Of a stretch of 64,000 bases of DNA, positions 9,310 to 17,396 are shown one piece after another; position 1 is the first letter of the stretch, and every line of letters begins with the position of its first letter. Source of the stretch: a virus. The stretch is from positions 1 to 64,000 of the IMG/VR virus record IMGVR_UViG_3300021088_000010. One strand, given 5' to 3'. Below the pieces are notes generated by a model. That model was not told the DNA's origin. It did not search any database and saw nothing but the letters and a program-made list of their open reading frames with translations. The translations under genes and the position numbers were made by a program.

Positions 9310-9827
9310 TGGCTGATTTCTCACAAGCCGTTGCTAAGACTGAACTTTGGGAGGGTGGATACTCAAACAATCCCAACGACAGCGGTGGGGAAACCTATCG
9401 GGGTATCTCTCGAAAGAACTGGCCTTCATGGTCAGGTTGGCAAGTAATAGACCAGCACAAAACTGAGTCGGACTTTCCTGCCAACCTCGATCAAGATTCA
9501 GTTCTACAGGGCCTAATAGTAGACTTCTACCACAAGAACTTTTGGAACTACGACGGTCTCAACGATCAAGATGTAGCAAACAAGGTTTTTGATCTGGGGG
9601 TGAATGTTGGCAAGACTCACGCTGTTAAAATACTTCAGACCACAGTAGGAGCTGTAGTGGACGGGATATACGGGGAAGCCACCGAAAACCTCAGCAATCA
9701 CCACCCTAAGGGGTCCTTATCAACACTTATTCGAGCTGCTGCTGAGGATTACTACAAAAAATTAGTTATACTGCACCCCGAGGACTCGATCTTTCTTAAG
9801 GGATGGCTTGCAAGAGCGGAGGCATAG
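9309..9827 (+). CDS. Endolysin, glycoside hydrolase family 108
   Basis: The 172-residue protein starts with an FSQAV...TELWEGGYSNNPNDSGG segment. The EGGY motif carries the catalytic Glu of GH108 N-acetylmuramidases (ZliS-like). It is followed by the family's typical YRGISRKNWP and FYHKNFWNYDGL elements, and a C-terminal PG_binding_3-like part (about 95-170, phrase DLGVNVGKTHAVKILQ). It would cleave the glycan strands of peptidoglycan at lysis. There is no signal peptide, so export would need a holin; a GTA_holin-like gene lies 430 bp downstream. Translation is coupled to the micropeptide upstream. Confidence 0.9.
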   Translation: MADFSQAVAKTELWEGGYSNNPNDSGGETYRGISRKNWPSWSGWQVIDQHKTESDFPANLDQDSVLQGLIVDFYHKNFWNYDGLNDQDVANKVFDLGVNVGKTHAVKILQTTVGAVVDGIYGEATENLSNHHPKGSLSTLIRAAAEDYYKKLVILHPEDSIFLKGWLARAEA

Positions 9828-9828
9828 T

Positions 9829-10254
9829 ATGAAACTTTGTCAATGTGGCTGCGGAACTCCCACAGTAATTGCAACGAAAACATGTACTAGAGATGGTTAC
9901 ATAAAAGGTGAAGGTAGACCTTTTCTAGTGGGGCACCAATTTAAAGGTAAACCAAGTCACTGGCGAACCCACAATATGACGCGAATAAATGGGAAGCACA
10001 CTCCTGAATTTGCGGCTTACATCATGGCAAAGGATCGTTGTAGTAATCTTAATTCTCAGGCGTGGAAGAACTATGGGGGACGTGGGATTGAGTTTAGGTT
10101 TAAGAGTTTTACGGAATTCTATTTAGAGCTTGGCCCCAGACCCAATGGACTAACTCTCGACAGAATAAATAACGACGGGCATTATGAGATAGGTAACGTA
10201 CGCTGGGCTACCAGAAGTCAGCAACAGTCTAATCAACGCCGTCAAAGAGGGTAA
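9829..10254 (+). CDS. HNH endonuclease (homing type) after the endolysin
   Basis: The frame is open from 9808 but the likely start is ATG 9829, with GCGGAGG overlapping the end of the lysin gene. The 141-residue product opens with a CxCGCG zinc-knuckle-like motif. It continues with AKDRCSN, WKNYGGRGIEF and an HNH core LTLDRINNDGHYEIGNVRWA, the signature of phage HNH homing endonucleases. It lies between the lysin and holin genes on the same strand and could mobilise itself into allelic sites. One of four HNH genes in the window, all at the 3' ends of phage genes. Confidence 0.85.
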   Translation: MKLCQCGCGTPTVIATKTCTRDGYIKGEGRPFLVGHQFKGKPSHWRTHNMTRINGKHTPEFAAYIMAKDRCSNLNSQAWKNYGGRGIEFRFKSFTEFYLELGPRPNGLTLDRINNDGHYEIGNVRWATRSQQQSNQRRQRG

Positions 10255-10258
10255 ATAT

Positions 10259-10684
10259 ATGGGCTTTGACATCAGTTCACTGATTGGTGGTTCAATTGGG
10301 GATGCCTTTCAGAAGATCATGTCGGTCTTCAAGGTAGACCCGACAGTTGCTTTACAAAGTCGAACCGACATTGAGAAGATTCAACTTGAACTTCAAGGTA
10401 AACTTCAAGATGCAGTGTCTAATGAAATCAGTCAAGCTGCTGATGTAATTAAAGCAGAGGCTACTTCACAGAGTTGGCTGCCACGTAATGTGCGACCTTT
10501 ACTCCTTCTATTTTGGGGGGTGGCTATTACTTTCAATGAAGTAGTGCCTATCATCGCGCGATTCTGGATTCCAACTATACAGCCCCTAGTCTTAGACCCT
10601 TGGGTTTTCAAACTCACAGCAATAGGTTTCACTGGATACGTTACCGCTCGAACCTGGGAGAAGGTAACAGATAAAGATAACTAG
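10259..10684 (+). CDS. Holin, 3TM-type (GTA_holin-like)
   Basis: A 141-residue protein. The N-terminal half is amphipathic and helical (about 1-70, phrase DIEKIQLELQGKLQDAVSNE). The motif SWLPRNVRPLLLLFWG is typical of the holin_3TM superfamily first seen in gene transfer agents, and two or three hydrophobic segments follow (about 78-96, 97-110 and 112-130). Holins form membrane lesions that release the endolysin. It is downstream of the endolysin and separated from it only by the HNH gene, so the lysis cassette has been split by that insertion. Confidence 0.75.
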   Translation: MGFDISSLIGGSIGDAFQKIMSVFKVDPTVALQSRTDIEKIQLELQGKLQDAVSNEISQAADVIKAEATSQSWLPRNVRPLLLLFWGVAITFNEVVPIIARFWIPTIQPLVLDPWVFKLTAIGFTGYVTARTWEKVTDKDN

Positions 10685-10704
10685 ACAAGGACCCTCTGGG
10701 TGGT

Positions 10705-12075
10705 ATGGCATACACAACTTTTCCTTCAGTCCAAAACGTAATTGATGGTGTAAGCCAAGACGTTCGTAACCAGCTCTCTGCTCAGCTTGGTACGACTGGT
10801 CAGCCTGTTCTTATTGACTATACCAATCGCATTCATAAGCAGATGTTGAGGTTCAGTCGCTGGAACTTCTTGAAGTCTGAGCCTCAGTACTTTCTTACGA
10901 ACTTAGGGCAGTCATCGTATTGGGTAGGTCCACAGGGTCAGGGGCCTGCTGGTACTGTGGAAACTCAGCTTAATCTCCCTGACGTGTATCAGTTTAAGAA
11001 AGACTCCGTAATGGACCTGTCTAATCAGCAGGCTCTTAAGTGGTTGTTTACCAGTCCACAGGGTCCTAATCTTATTACGCGAACTGGGGCAGGTAGGCCG
11101 GGACTTCCTGCGGTGTTCAGCCAAAGTCTCAATGACCCGAATATCTTGATGATATTCCCCCCTCCGAACAACCAGAATAACACACAGCCTGAACCCCAGG
11201 TTCCTATCGTTCAGGCTCTTTCGGGTGGGACACTTCCTGTACGAACGTATCTGCTAAAGATTACCTTAGTGGATTCCTTGGGCGGGGAGAGTACTTCAAC
11301 TACTACAGGTGCGCCTCTCTTTCTTCCCCTGAACAGCCTTGCTGTTGTTAAGAGTCCCGCAACTGGATACTTTGGGATACTTCCTGACGAAGAGAGCATC
11401 GCTGGAGTTCAATATAATCGCTATAACGTGTATGCCGTTCAAGCTCAGCTTGTAAACGGCATTCCTACTAATGAAGGCACAGAGACATTGCAGAACTCTG
11501 TGCCTATTTCTTTTGGTACTGACTGGACTGAGCCCCTGACGGGATTGATTACCTCCGGGCCGCAGGTTCCACGGGTCAATACACTTCAGCCTGTGGGGGC
11601 TTACGTCATTAAGTTTGAATACTATAAGAACAGGGTTAAGTTAACCAACCCCACTCAAACTCTTCAAATACCCGATGACTACATTGACGTTATAATTGCT
11701 GGAGTTACTTGGCTTGCCTACAAAATTATGGGCAAGGTTCAAGAAGCTCAGATGCAGTATCAGTTGTATCGAGCAGGCTTGACTGAAATGATTCAGGATA
11801 AGAATCTGTTCCCAGAGGGTGTGGAGTTCATTCGGCCTGATAGTAACTCATATGTCAACACTCAGATACTAGGGTACCTCGATCCGTTTTTCGTTTGTTT
11901 TGTTCCACTTACACAGTCACAATTGATGACGCTGGAGGGCGTATGGGAGTCGTTACTAGAACGTGTGAGAATTGTGGTACAACTCATACATATACAGTTA
12001 GAAAGAAAAAGACGTACAATATTGGATTCTATTGTGTTAACTGTCGAAAAGCTGAACAAAAAGCTATTCGAATAG
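10705..12075 (+). CDS. Head-tail adaptor-like protein with altered 3' end
   Basis: The 456-residue ORF starts with ATG after a GGACCCTCTGGGTGG sequence. It has a helical N-terminus (VIDGVSQDVRNQL...DYTNRIHKQMLRFSRWNFL), a beta-rich middle, and a C-terminal helical part (IPDDYIDVIIAGVTWLAYKI) as in podovirus gp11-type adaptors. From about residue 395 (after GYLDPFF) the sequence turns unlike the rest. The last 44 codons are an out-of-frame reading of the HNH gene that starts at 11943. The native C-terminus has apparently been lost or displaced by that insertion. Adaptors join the portal to the tail nozzle. Confidence 0.6.
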   Translation: MAYTTFPSVQNVIDGVSQDVRNQLSAQLGTTGQPVLIDYTNRIHKQMLRFSRWNFLKSEPQYFLTNLGQSSYWVGPQGQGPAGTVETQLNLPDVYQFKKDSVMDLSNQQALKWLFTSPQGPNLITRTGAGRPGLPAVFSQSLNDPNILMIFPPPNNQNNTQPEPQVPIVQALSGGTLPVRTYLLKITLVDSLGGESTSTTTGAPLFLPLNSLAVVKSPATGYFGILPDEESIAGVQYNRYNVYAVQAQLVNGIPTNEGTETLQNSVPISFGTDWTEPLTGLITSGPQVPRVNTLQPVGAYVIKFEYYKNRVKLTNPTQTLQIPDDYIDVIIAGVTWLAYKIMGKVQEAQMQYQLYRAGLTEMIQDKNLFPEGVEFIRPDSNSYVNTQILGYLDPFFVCFVPLTQSQLMTLEGVWESLLERVRIVVQLIHIQLERKRRTILDSIVLTVEKLNKKLFE

Positions 12076-12362
12076 CGCATCCAGAAATAATGAAAGATCG
12101 AGATTTGAAGAAGAGTTTTGACATGCCTCTCGAAGAATATCAAGAGAGACTAGCTAAACAAAACGGTGTTTGCGCTATATGCAAGAAACCCGAAACTCTT
12201 ATTCGTCTTGAAAAGCTTACAGCACTGCGCGTGGATCATAGCCATCTAACAGGGGCCAATCGTGGATTGCTTTGTGATTCTTGTAATAAAGGAATTGGAT
12301 TCTTAAAGGACAGCCCTGAACTCTGTATTGCGGCTGCTCAGTATCTAAGGAGTTATGAATAA
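11943..12362 (+). CDS. HNH/endonuclease VII-like homing endonuclease
   Basis: Start chosen at ATG 11943, with GGAGGGC just upstream; the frame is open from 11895. The 139-residue product has CENCGTTH near the N-terminus, then a CxxC of a second knuckle (VNC and CAICKKPE), DHSHLTGANRGLLCDSCN, GIGFLKD and a helical end. DHxHxTGxxRGLLCxxCN is the recombination endonuclease VII signature. The first 133 bases overlap the end of the adaptor ORF in another frame, so this gene seems to have invaded the 3' end of that gene. The TAA overlaps the next ATG (TAATG). Confidence 0.85.
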   Translation: MGVVTRTCENCGTTHTYTVRKKKTYNIGFYCVNCRKAEQKAIRIAHPEIMKDRDLKKSFDMPLEEYQERLAKQNGVCAICKKPETLIRLEKLTALRVDHSHLTGANRGLLCDSCNKGIGFLKDSPELCIAAAQYLRSYE

Positions 12363-12745
12363 TGTCCGTTACAGCAACTCTTACTGGTAGTATCACTCTT
12401 ACTGATAGTGTGGGCACAACTGGTTCTTTGAATAAGGTTTTAACAGCCTTAGCAAATACGGGCACGACCTCGGAGTTTGCTCAATCCTTAAGTTTGTCCT
12501 CTGGTGCAAATCCTATTACATTGCCTGTTTCACCTGTTCAATTCCTATATCTTAAGAACACCCATGCTTCTAATACAGTCATTGTGACTTGGACCCCAAA
12601 CGGGGGAGCCAGTAATATTGTCCTAACTCTTCAGCCAGGTTCCACAATTATATTTGTAGAGACAAATGCAGTAAGTGGAATCACAGCTCTATCTCTTAAC
12701 GCTTCAGGCACGCCTACTACAGTTGAAATGATTCTTGAAGGATAA
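12362..12745 (+). CDS. Small virion protein, paralogue of the 2728..3129 product
   Basis: A 127-residue Thr/Ser-rich protein matching the product of 2728..3129: LPVSPVQFLYLKN, TWTPNGGAS, LQPGSTIIF and GITALSLNASG all have counterparts there. Few charges and no cysteine. It lies between the adaptor/HNH pair and the nozzle gene and starts with an ATG overlapping the HNH stop (TAATG). A surface beta-protein of the virion is likely. Two dispersed copies suggest an old duplication. Confidence 0.6.
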   Translation: MSVTATLTGSITLTDSVGTTGSLNKVLTALANTGTTSEFAQSLSLSSGANPITLPVSPVQFLYLKNTHASNTVIVTWTPNGGASNIVLTLQPGSTIIFVETNAVSGITALSLNASGTPTTVEMILEG

Positions 12746-12748
12746 GAA

Positions 12749-15742
12749 TTGCCAGAACTAAACATAATCGGGGCGAAGGAAGAGAATAGGTACTATCCTT
12801 ATCAGCAAGCTTTTCGTGTGACTCGAAACAGCTTTTGGCAAGCGGGACAAGATAGCTTTACGCGCCCTCCTTCTCAAAATCCTGATATGTTTCAGGGTTT
12901 AACGAACGTAGAACCCGTGCTTCAAGGTAACTTACAGCGCAGGCGTGGATACAGTCTGTTCTCCAGTCAATCTCCCTCTGTACCTTATAGAAGGGGCTAT
13001 AGTTTTCGTAGCGAAACTCTTAATATACGTGAGCTGGTGTTCACATCTTCAGGAAATGTATTAGCTATTAATGAAGACGGTTCCGCTTATCTTTCTACCA
13101 TCTTCACACCTGTTATGACGGCTTCGTTCATTCCAAGGATGGTTTTATCCAGAAGCTATGGATACTTTGCTGACGGAGCGAGACCTGATTACGTAAAATG
13201 GGATGGAACAATCAATTCCGGTAATGTTACAAACTGGGGAATTGACATCAATGATGTGGCGGGTTTAGTTGTAGGTCCCAATGGACCAACAACTGCTACC
13301 GATCTTGGATCAAGTGGCTCAAATGCTTCAAGTGGGCCTAATAGCCCGTCGGCAGCATCCAATGCGCTTAACAGTGGGGGTGGAGTAGCCTGGTTAAATG
13401 TTACAAATGTTTTTGCCCCTGATGGTTCTTTTGCTCAGGTTAATTTTCCTTTAGCTACACCGGGGGATCGTTCTGAATATATATTGGCAACTGGATATGG
13501 TTTTGCTATACCTGGTACTGCCACTATTACAGGAATAGTTGTAAAAGCTTTAACCGCAAGTGACAGTAATGCTGCTGGGGTTAGTGACCAGTCGGTAAAG
13601 CTGTGGAAATCAGTAGTACTAGCTCCAAATGACCATGCCAATGGTTCTAACTGGGGTCTCTCTTTTTCTTACCAAACGTACGGTTCTAGCATGGATTTAT
13701 GGGGGACTACCTGGACTCCTGCGGATATTAACAGCAGCGGTTTTGGAGTGGCGTATGCCGCGAAGAATCTCACCTCTAATGGGCGTTCTGGATATGTGGA
13801 TTATATCAGCGTCACTGTCTACTATACTGTACCATCTGGCGGTAGTTGGACTAACCCCAATAATATTTTAGTTCAAGATGGAGCCGTAGCTACTGCTGTA
13901 GCAGTTACATCACCTTCTTCTTCTTTACGAGCATCAAATTTCGGTCTTGTCCCAACTAATCCCCCCATTGGAATTAAAGTTGATATTAAGTACCAGACCT
14001 CTAATGACGCGCCTACCATAAATGTCATTCTTGTTAAAGCGGGCAGTCCATTTGGGTTGCCTAAAACCGCTAGTATTACTAATACAAGTTTAGGATTCAC
14101 AACCTTTGGAGGGATGAACGATCTCTGGGGTGGGGCTTGGTCTGCTGCTGACATTAACAGTGCGACATTTGGAGTACAGTTCTTTGTTCAAACAACCAGT
14201 GGAAGCGCCACTGTAGGCATCGACTACGTACAGATAACAGTCTTCTCTGAAACTGGACCCCTCACGTTAGGGGCTCCAGCGGCAGGTAATATAACTCTGA
14301 TAAGTGGAAGAATATATACTTTTGTCTTCCAGAACTCTATAACAGGGCATACAAGCACAATAGCGCCTTTCTCTTTGTCTACAGGCCCCTTGACGATGCA
14401 GGATCAGCCTTTGACTAATATAGCTGTATCCTTGGATCCCCAGGTAGATTCAAAACTTATCTTGGCTACGGCGGACGGTGGGGATGAGACTACATTATAT
14501 CTTGTAGCTCAGATTCCAAACTCTCAGACCACCTATGTTGACAATACTCCTGATGCTTTAACAGCTACAGTCACAACAGGGCCATCCCTGCTTACCAATC
14601 CTATCTATCAGCAAACAGACTCAAGTGGAGTGTTACATGGAGTGGTATTTAACTATCCTCCTCCGTTGATTAATTTTCCTATAAAGCACAAGGGTCGTAT
14701 TTATGGAATCATCGGACCTACTCTTTACTTTTCCAAGAGTCTAAGTGACGTTACTACAAGCACAGGAACTATTACAGGTAAGTGGGAAGAGGCTTGGCCT
14801 GCAACTAACACTATTGACATAAGTGAATACGCGGAAACAGGTTCCGCATTACTTAGTGATGGGCAAACTCTATACATCGCTACAGATCGTACCATTCGCC
14901 GTCTGATAGGTGATGGACCCGATAACTTTCAAGAGCCTGAAGTTATTTTCAATGAAACGGGTGTTATCAATCCTGAGGTATGGCAGGTTGTCTTTGCTGA
15001 AGGTCAGCCTGTTGGAACTATGTGGCTAACCCCTGATAACCGAATTATGTTCAGCGACTTCAATACTTATAACGACATTGGAACTCCAATTCAAGATGTT
15101 CTAAACACAGTCAATCAAAGTGTTGTTCAAACAGTGTCTCATGCACGATCTGTTTCTCTAGGTCCTGCTGAGTATTATATGTTGTATATTCCCACGGGAA
15201 CCAGTCTTGTTCCCAACACTGTTTGTGTTTACAATATGAAGTCAAAAAAGTGGTTCATATGGCAGCCTACGGATAATGTCACCGCCAGCTTGTTTAATGT
15301 GAATGCTACGGGAGTTCCTCAGTGGATATTTGCCAGTCAAGCGGGGTCCATTTATATCTGGGACAACACTGTTAGACAGGATAGAAATGGCACTATGACA
15401 CCTGTTCAGTATCCTGTTTCTATTACAACTTCTTGGTTAGATTTTGGTGATACGGGGCTTACAAAGGCTTTTAACAAAACATTAGTGGCTACAGGGGATA
15501 CTAGTTTGACTGTAGCGGTTCAGGGAGCAAACAGAGAAAGTGAGTTGCTCTCAGGTGGGTTTCTTGTGATACCCCCCACTACGGTACAACCGGAAATTTT
15601 TGGTGAGTTATTTATTCCTGATATGGTTTCTGCCCCTGGGTTATATAAGTGGTATCAGTTAACCTTTACAAGTCCTGCCAGTACTGTGGTTGATGTGCTT
15701 AATGACTTCGACTTTGAAATTGCTCCGTCAATGAGGATGTAA
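12749..15742 (+). CDS. Large tail nozzle/tip-like protein, 997 aa
   Basis: The start is TTG at 12749, after GAAGGATAAG. The N-terminal part (about 1-180) has RVTRNSFWQAGQDSFTRPPSQNP and a propeller-like pattern with FYADGARPDYVKW-type repeats, suited to podovirus nozzle (TTPB-like) proteins. Residues about 195-510 hold two beta-sandwich repeats, each with a DLWGxxWxxADINSxxFGV core. The C-terminal part (about 630-997) resumes the nozzle-like pattern, with LLSDGQTLYIATDRTIRRLIG and WLTPDNRIMFSDF. The repeats look inserted into a nozzle scaffold and may be adhesive. Confidence 0.6.
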   Translation: MPELNIIGAKEENRYYPYQQAFRVTRNSFWQAGQDSFTRPPSQNPDMFQGLTNVEPVLQGNLQRRRGYSLFSSQSPSVPYRRGYSFRSETLNIRELVFTSSGNVLAINEDGSAYLSTIFTPVMTASFIPRMVLSRSYGYFADGARPDYVKWDGTINSGNVTNWGIDINDVAGLVVGPNGPTTATDLGSSGSNASSGPNSPSAASNALNSGGGVAWLNVTNVFAPDGSFAQVNFPLATPGDRSEYILATGYGFAIPGTATITGIVVKALTASDSNAAGVSDQSVKLWKSVVLAPNDHANGSNWGLSFSYQTYGSSMDLWGTTWTPADINSSGFGVAYAAKNLTSNGRSGYVDYISVTVYYTVPSGGSWTNPNNILVQDGAVATAVAVTSPSSSLRASNFGLVPTNPPIGIKVDIKYQTSNDAPTINVILVKAGSPFGLPKTASITNTSLGFTTFGGMNDLWGGAWSAADINSATFGVQFFVQTTSGSATVGIDYVQITVFSETGPLTLGAPAAGNITLISGRIYTFVFQNSITGHTSTIAPFSLSTGPLTMQDQPLTNIAVSLDPQVDSKLILATADGGDETTLYLVAQIPNSQTTYVDNTPDALTATVTTGPSLLTNPIYQQTDSSGVLHGVVFNYPPPLINFPIKHKGRIYGIIGPTLYFSKSLSDVTTSTGTITGKWEEAWPATNTIDISEYAETGSALLSDGQTLYIATDRTIRRLIGDGPDNFQEPEVIFNETGVINPEVWQVVFAEGQPVGTMWLTPDNRIMFSDFNTYNDIGTPIQDVLNTVNQSVVQTVSHARSVSLGPAEYYMLYIPTGTSLVPNTVCVYNMKSKKWFIWQPTDNVTASLFNVNATGVPQWIFASQAGSIYIWDNTVRQDRNGTMTPVQYPVSITTSWLDFGDTGLTKAFNKTLVATGDTSLTVAVQGANRESELLSGGFLVIPPTTVQPEIFGELFIPDMVSAPGLYKWYQLTFTSPASTVVDVLNDFDFEIAPSMRM

Positions 15743-16116
15743 TGCCAAGTGCCCCTGCCCGACTGACTAGCTTGAATCATCCGGACGCCGTGAAGGTTAT
15801 CAATGAGCTTTTTGATACCTATTCAAAGCGTATTGAAGATGTGCAAAAACTGGCGGCCAGCAAGCGTATTTCTAGTTTGTCCTTGTTGAAGTTTGGAACT
15901 ATACCAGCTAATAGTTGTATTGAATCTCTTGTAAATATCCTAGGAGCGAGTACTACATTAGTAGCTCACGCTAATCCTATTTTACCGCTTGGTAGTATCA
16001 ACCTAACTTGGTCTGCTTACGTTTCAGCAAAAGGTCAGGTTAAAGTTAGAGTCTGTAATCCTACTACGTCTCCTATAGTAGTTAATACTGTGCATTGGAA
16101 TATACTGGTTGCTTAA
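15742..16116 (+). CDS. Hypothetical tail-region protein, 124 aa
   Basis: The ATG overlaps the preceding TAA (TAATG). The N-terminal half is helical (residues about 12-45, AVKVINELFDTYSKRIEDVQKL), then a beta-rich half (about 50-124) with a LGSINLTWSAYVSAKGQVKVRVCNP segment and an NTVHWNILVA end. A helix followed by a beta domain is common in small phage tail proteins that trimerise. No further assignment. Confidence 0.5.
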   Translation: MPSAPARLTSLNHPDAVKVINELFDTYSKRIEDVQKLAASKRISSLSLLKFGTIPANSCIESLVNILGASTTLVAHANPILPLGSINLTWSAYVSAKGQVKVRVCNPTTSPIVVNTVHWNILVA

Positions 16117-16359
16117 ATGGAAATTACTGAAGGAACACTCTTAGACCTCGTGAAGGGTCAAGCTACCTTAACTCAAGCCGTTATGGATATCAAGGAACGG
16201 TTTGATACTGCATTGCCTTATCTAGCTAAGCAGGATGAAAAGAACGCTAAGGCTATTCGTAGCGTTGAAAAAAAGATATGGTATTTTGGGGGAGCAGGTA
16301 CAGCAATAGGTTACATCCTAGAACACTTTGGAGCTAAGCATTTTGGAGGGAAGGGATGA
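16117..16359 (+). CDS. Small membrane protein, XhlA-like layout
   Basis: 80 residues starting directly after the previous stop. Residues about 1-55 form a polar coiled-coil-like helix (LDLVKGQATLTQAVMDIKER), followed by one hydrophobic segment (about 55-70, IWYFGGAGTAIGYILEHFG) and a Lys/Gly end. This helix-then-TM layout recalls haemolysin XhlA-like holin accessory proteins. Position is in the tail block rather than next to the endolysin, so a structural or ejection role is also possible. Confidence 0.45.
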   Translation: MEITEGTLLDLVKGQATLTQAVMDIKERFDTALPYLAKQDEKNAKAIRSVEKKIWYFGGAGTAIGYILEHFGAKHFGGKG

Positions 16360-16703
16360 TTAATAGGATTAGAGTAGCAACGTCAGAAGAAGTTGCCACG
16401 ATAGCAAAAGTAAGTGATTGTGAAGGTTGTGTAGTTTTAGCTCTTGATACACCAGAGGGAACTCCACTAGCTGTGGTTCGTACCGCAGTTGAAGTTGATC
16501 CCGTTATCTATCCTGAAAAGCTTTCAGCCCGATGGAAGGCCATGTTTCAGCGGGATGTGGAGACTGTTCTTGCGGCCCAGGGCGTTAAGAAGTACTACTT
16601 CAATGTACATACATCTAATGAAACCATGCTAAAAGTTGTGGATACTTTTGGCGCAGTTCAACAATCAACAGAGCCGGAATTCAGATTCGTCAAGGTCCTC
16701 TAA
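16356..16703 (+). CDS. GNAT-like virion protein candidate, 115 aa
   Basis: The gene overlaps the previous one by 4 bases (ATGA). The start RIRVATSEEVATIAKV and the following alpha/beta pattern resemble the N-terminal part of GNAT acetyltransferases; T7 gp13-type internal virion proteins share that fold and a similar position in the tail operon. The acetyl-CoA-binding RxxGxG loop is not visible, so the enzyme activity is probably lost or the resemblance is only structural. The next gene starts in TAATG overlap. Confidence 0.45.
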   Translation: MINRIRVATSEEVATIAKVSDCEGCVVLALDTPEGTPLAVVRTAVEVDPVIYPEKLSARWKAMFQRDVETVLAAQGVKKYYFNVHTSNETMLKVVDTFGAVQQSTEPEFRFVKVL

Positions 16704-17386
16704 TGAGTACAAAGACAGTACAGACACAACAAAACCAATACGATCCCACTGCAATGTCCACCTATCAGGGGATGCAGAGTGGACTAGGTTCGGCTATTGG
16801 GGGATACATGAACAACCCCTTTAGTAACCCCTTCTTTCAAACACAAGCCCAGATGGGTACTAGCCAAGCCAATGCAATGGGTCAATCGGGCATGAATAAT
16901 CTAACTAGAAATCTTACTGCTTCTGGTATCCAGCAGAATAGCCCCGCTGCGTTACAGATGATGCAACAACAGTCTATGGGAAACAGTGCTAACAGAGCCA
17001 ACCTTGGCTTTCTCAATCCAATGCAGAATGCTTTCACTGCACAACAGAATGCAATGGGTTTAGCTTCTCAGTATCGTCCGTTGCAAACAGGGGGGACACA
17101 GACACAGCAAAAGAGTGGACTAGGAACGTGGCTACCCCAAGTTGCGGGGATGGGACTTAGTGCTCTAACAGGAGGTTTGGGGGGAATGATGGGAGCAGGT
17201 ATGGGCGCTGCAAGTGGTGCTATGTCAGGAACAATGGGCGCTATGTCTGCCGCTATGTCTCCCATGCAGGGTGGGCAAGGCAGCTACTATGGTCCCTCAG
17301 GTGGAATGGGCATGGGCGCTCCTGATGTTGGCGGGTATAACTTTGGTCAGTCTCCATTCATGATGGGCCAACCACAAGGTTACTAA
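16703..17386 (+). CDS. Met/Gly/Gln-rich internal virion protein candidate
   Basis: 227 residues, exceptionally rich in Met, Gly, Gln, Ala and Ser. The N-terminal half is polar with STYQGMQSGLGSAIGGYM; residues about 150-185 form a glycine-zipper-like apolar tract (GLSALTGGLGGMMGAGMGAASG). Such small Gly/Ala/Met-rich proteins precede the large ejection protein in many podoviruses and may insert into the host envelope during DNA ejection. No enzyme motif. Confidence 0.5.
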   Translation: MSTKTVQTQQNQYDPTAMSTYQGMQSGLGSAIGGYMNNPFSNPFFQTQAQMGTSQANAMGQSGMNNLTRNLTASGIQQNSPAALQMMQQQSMGNSANRANLGFLNPMQNAFTAQQNAMGLASQYRPLQTGGTQTQQKSGLGTWLPQVAGMGLSALTGGLGGMMGAGMGAASGAMSGTMGAMSAAMSPMQGGQGSYYGPSGGMGMGAPDVGGYNFGQSPFMMGQPQGY

Positions 17387-17396
17387 GGATAAATTC

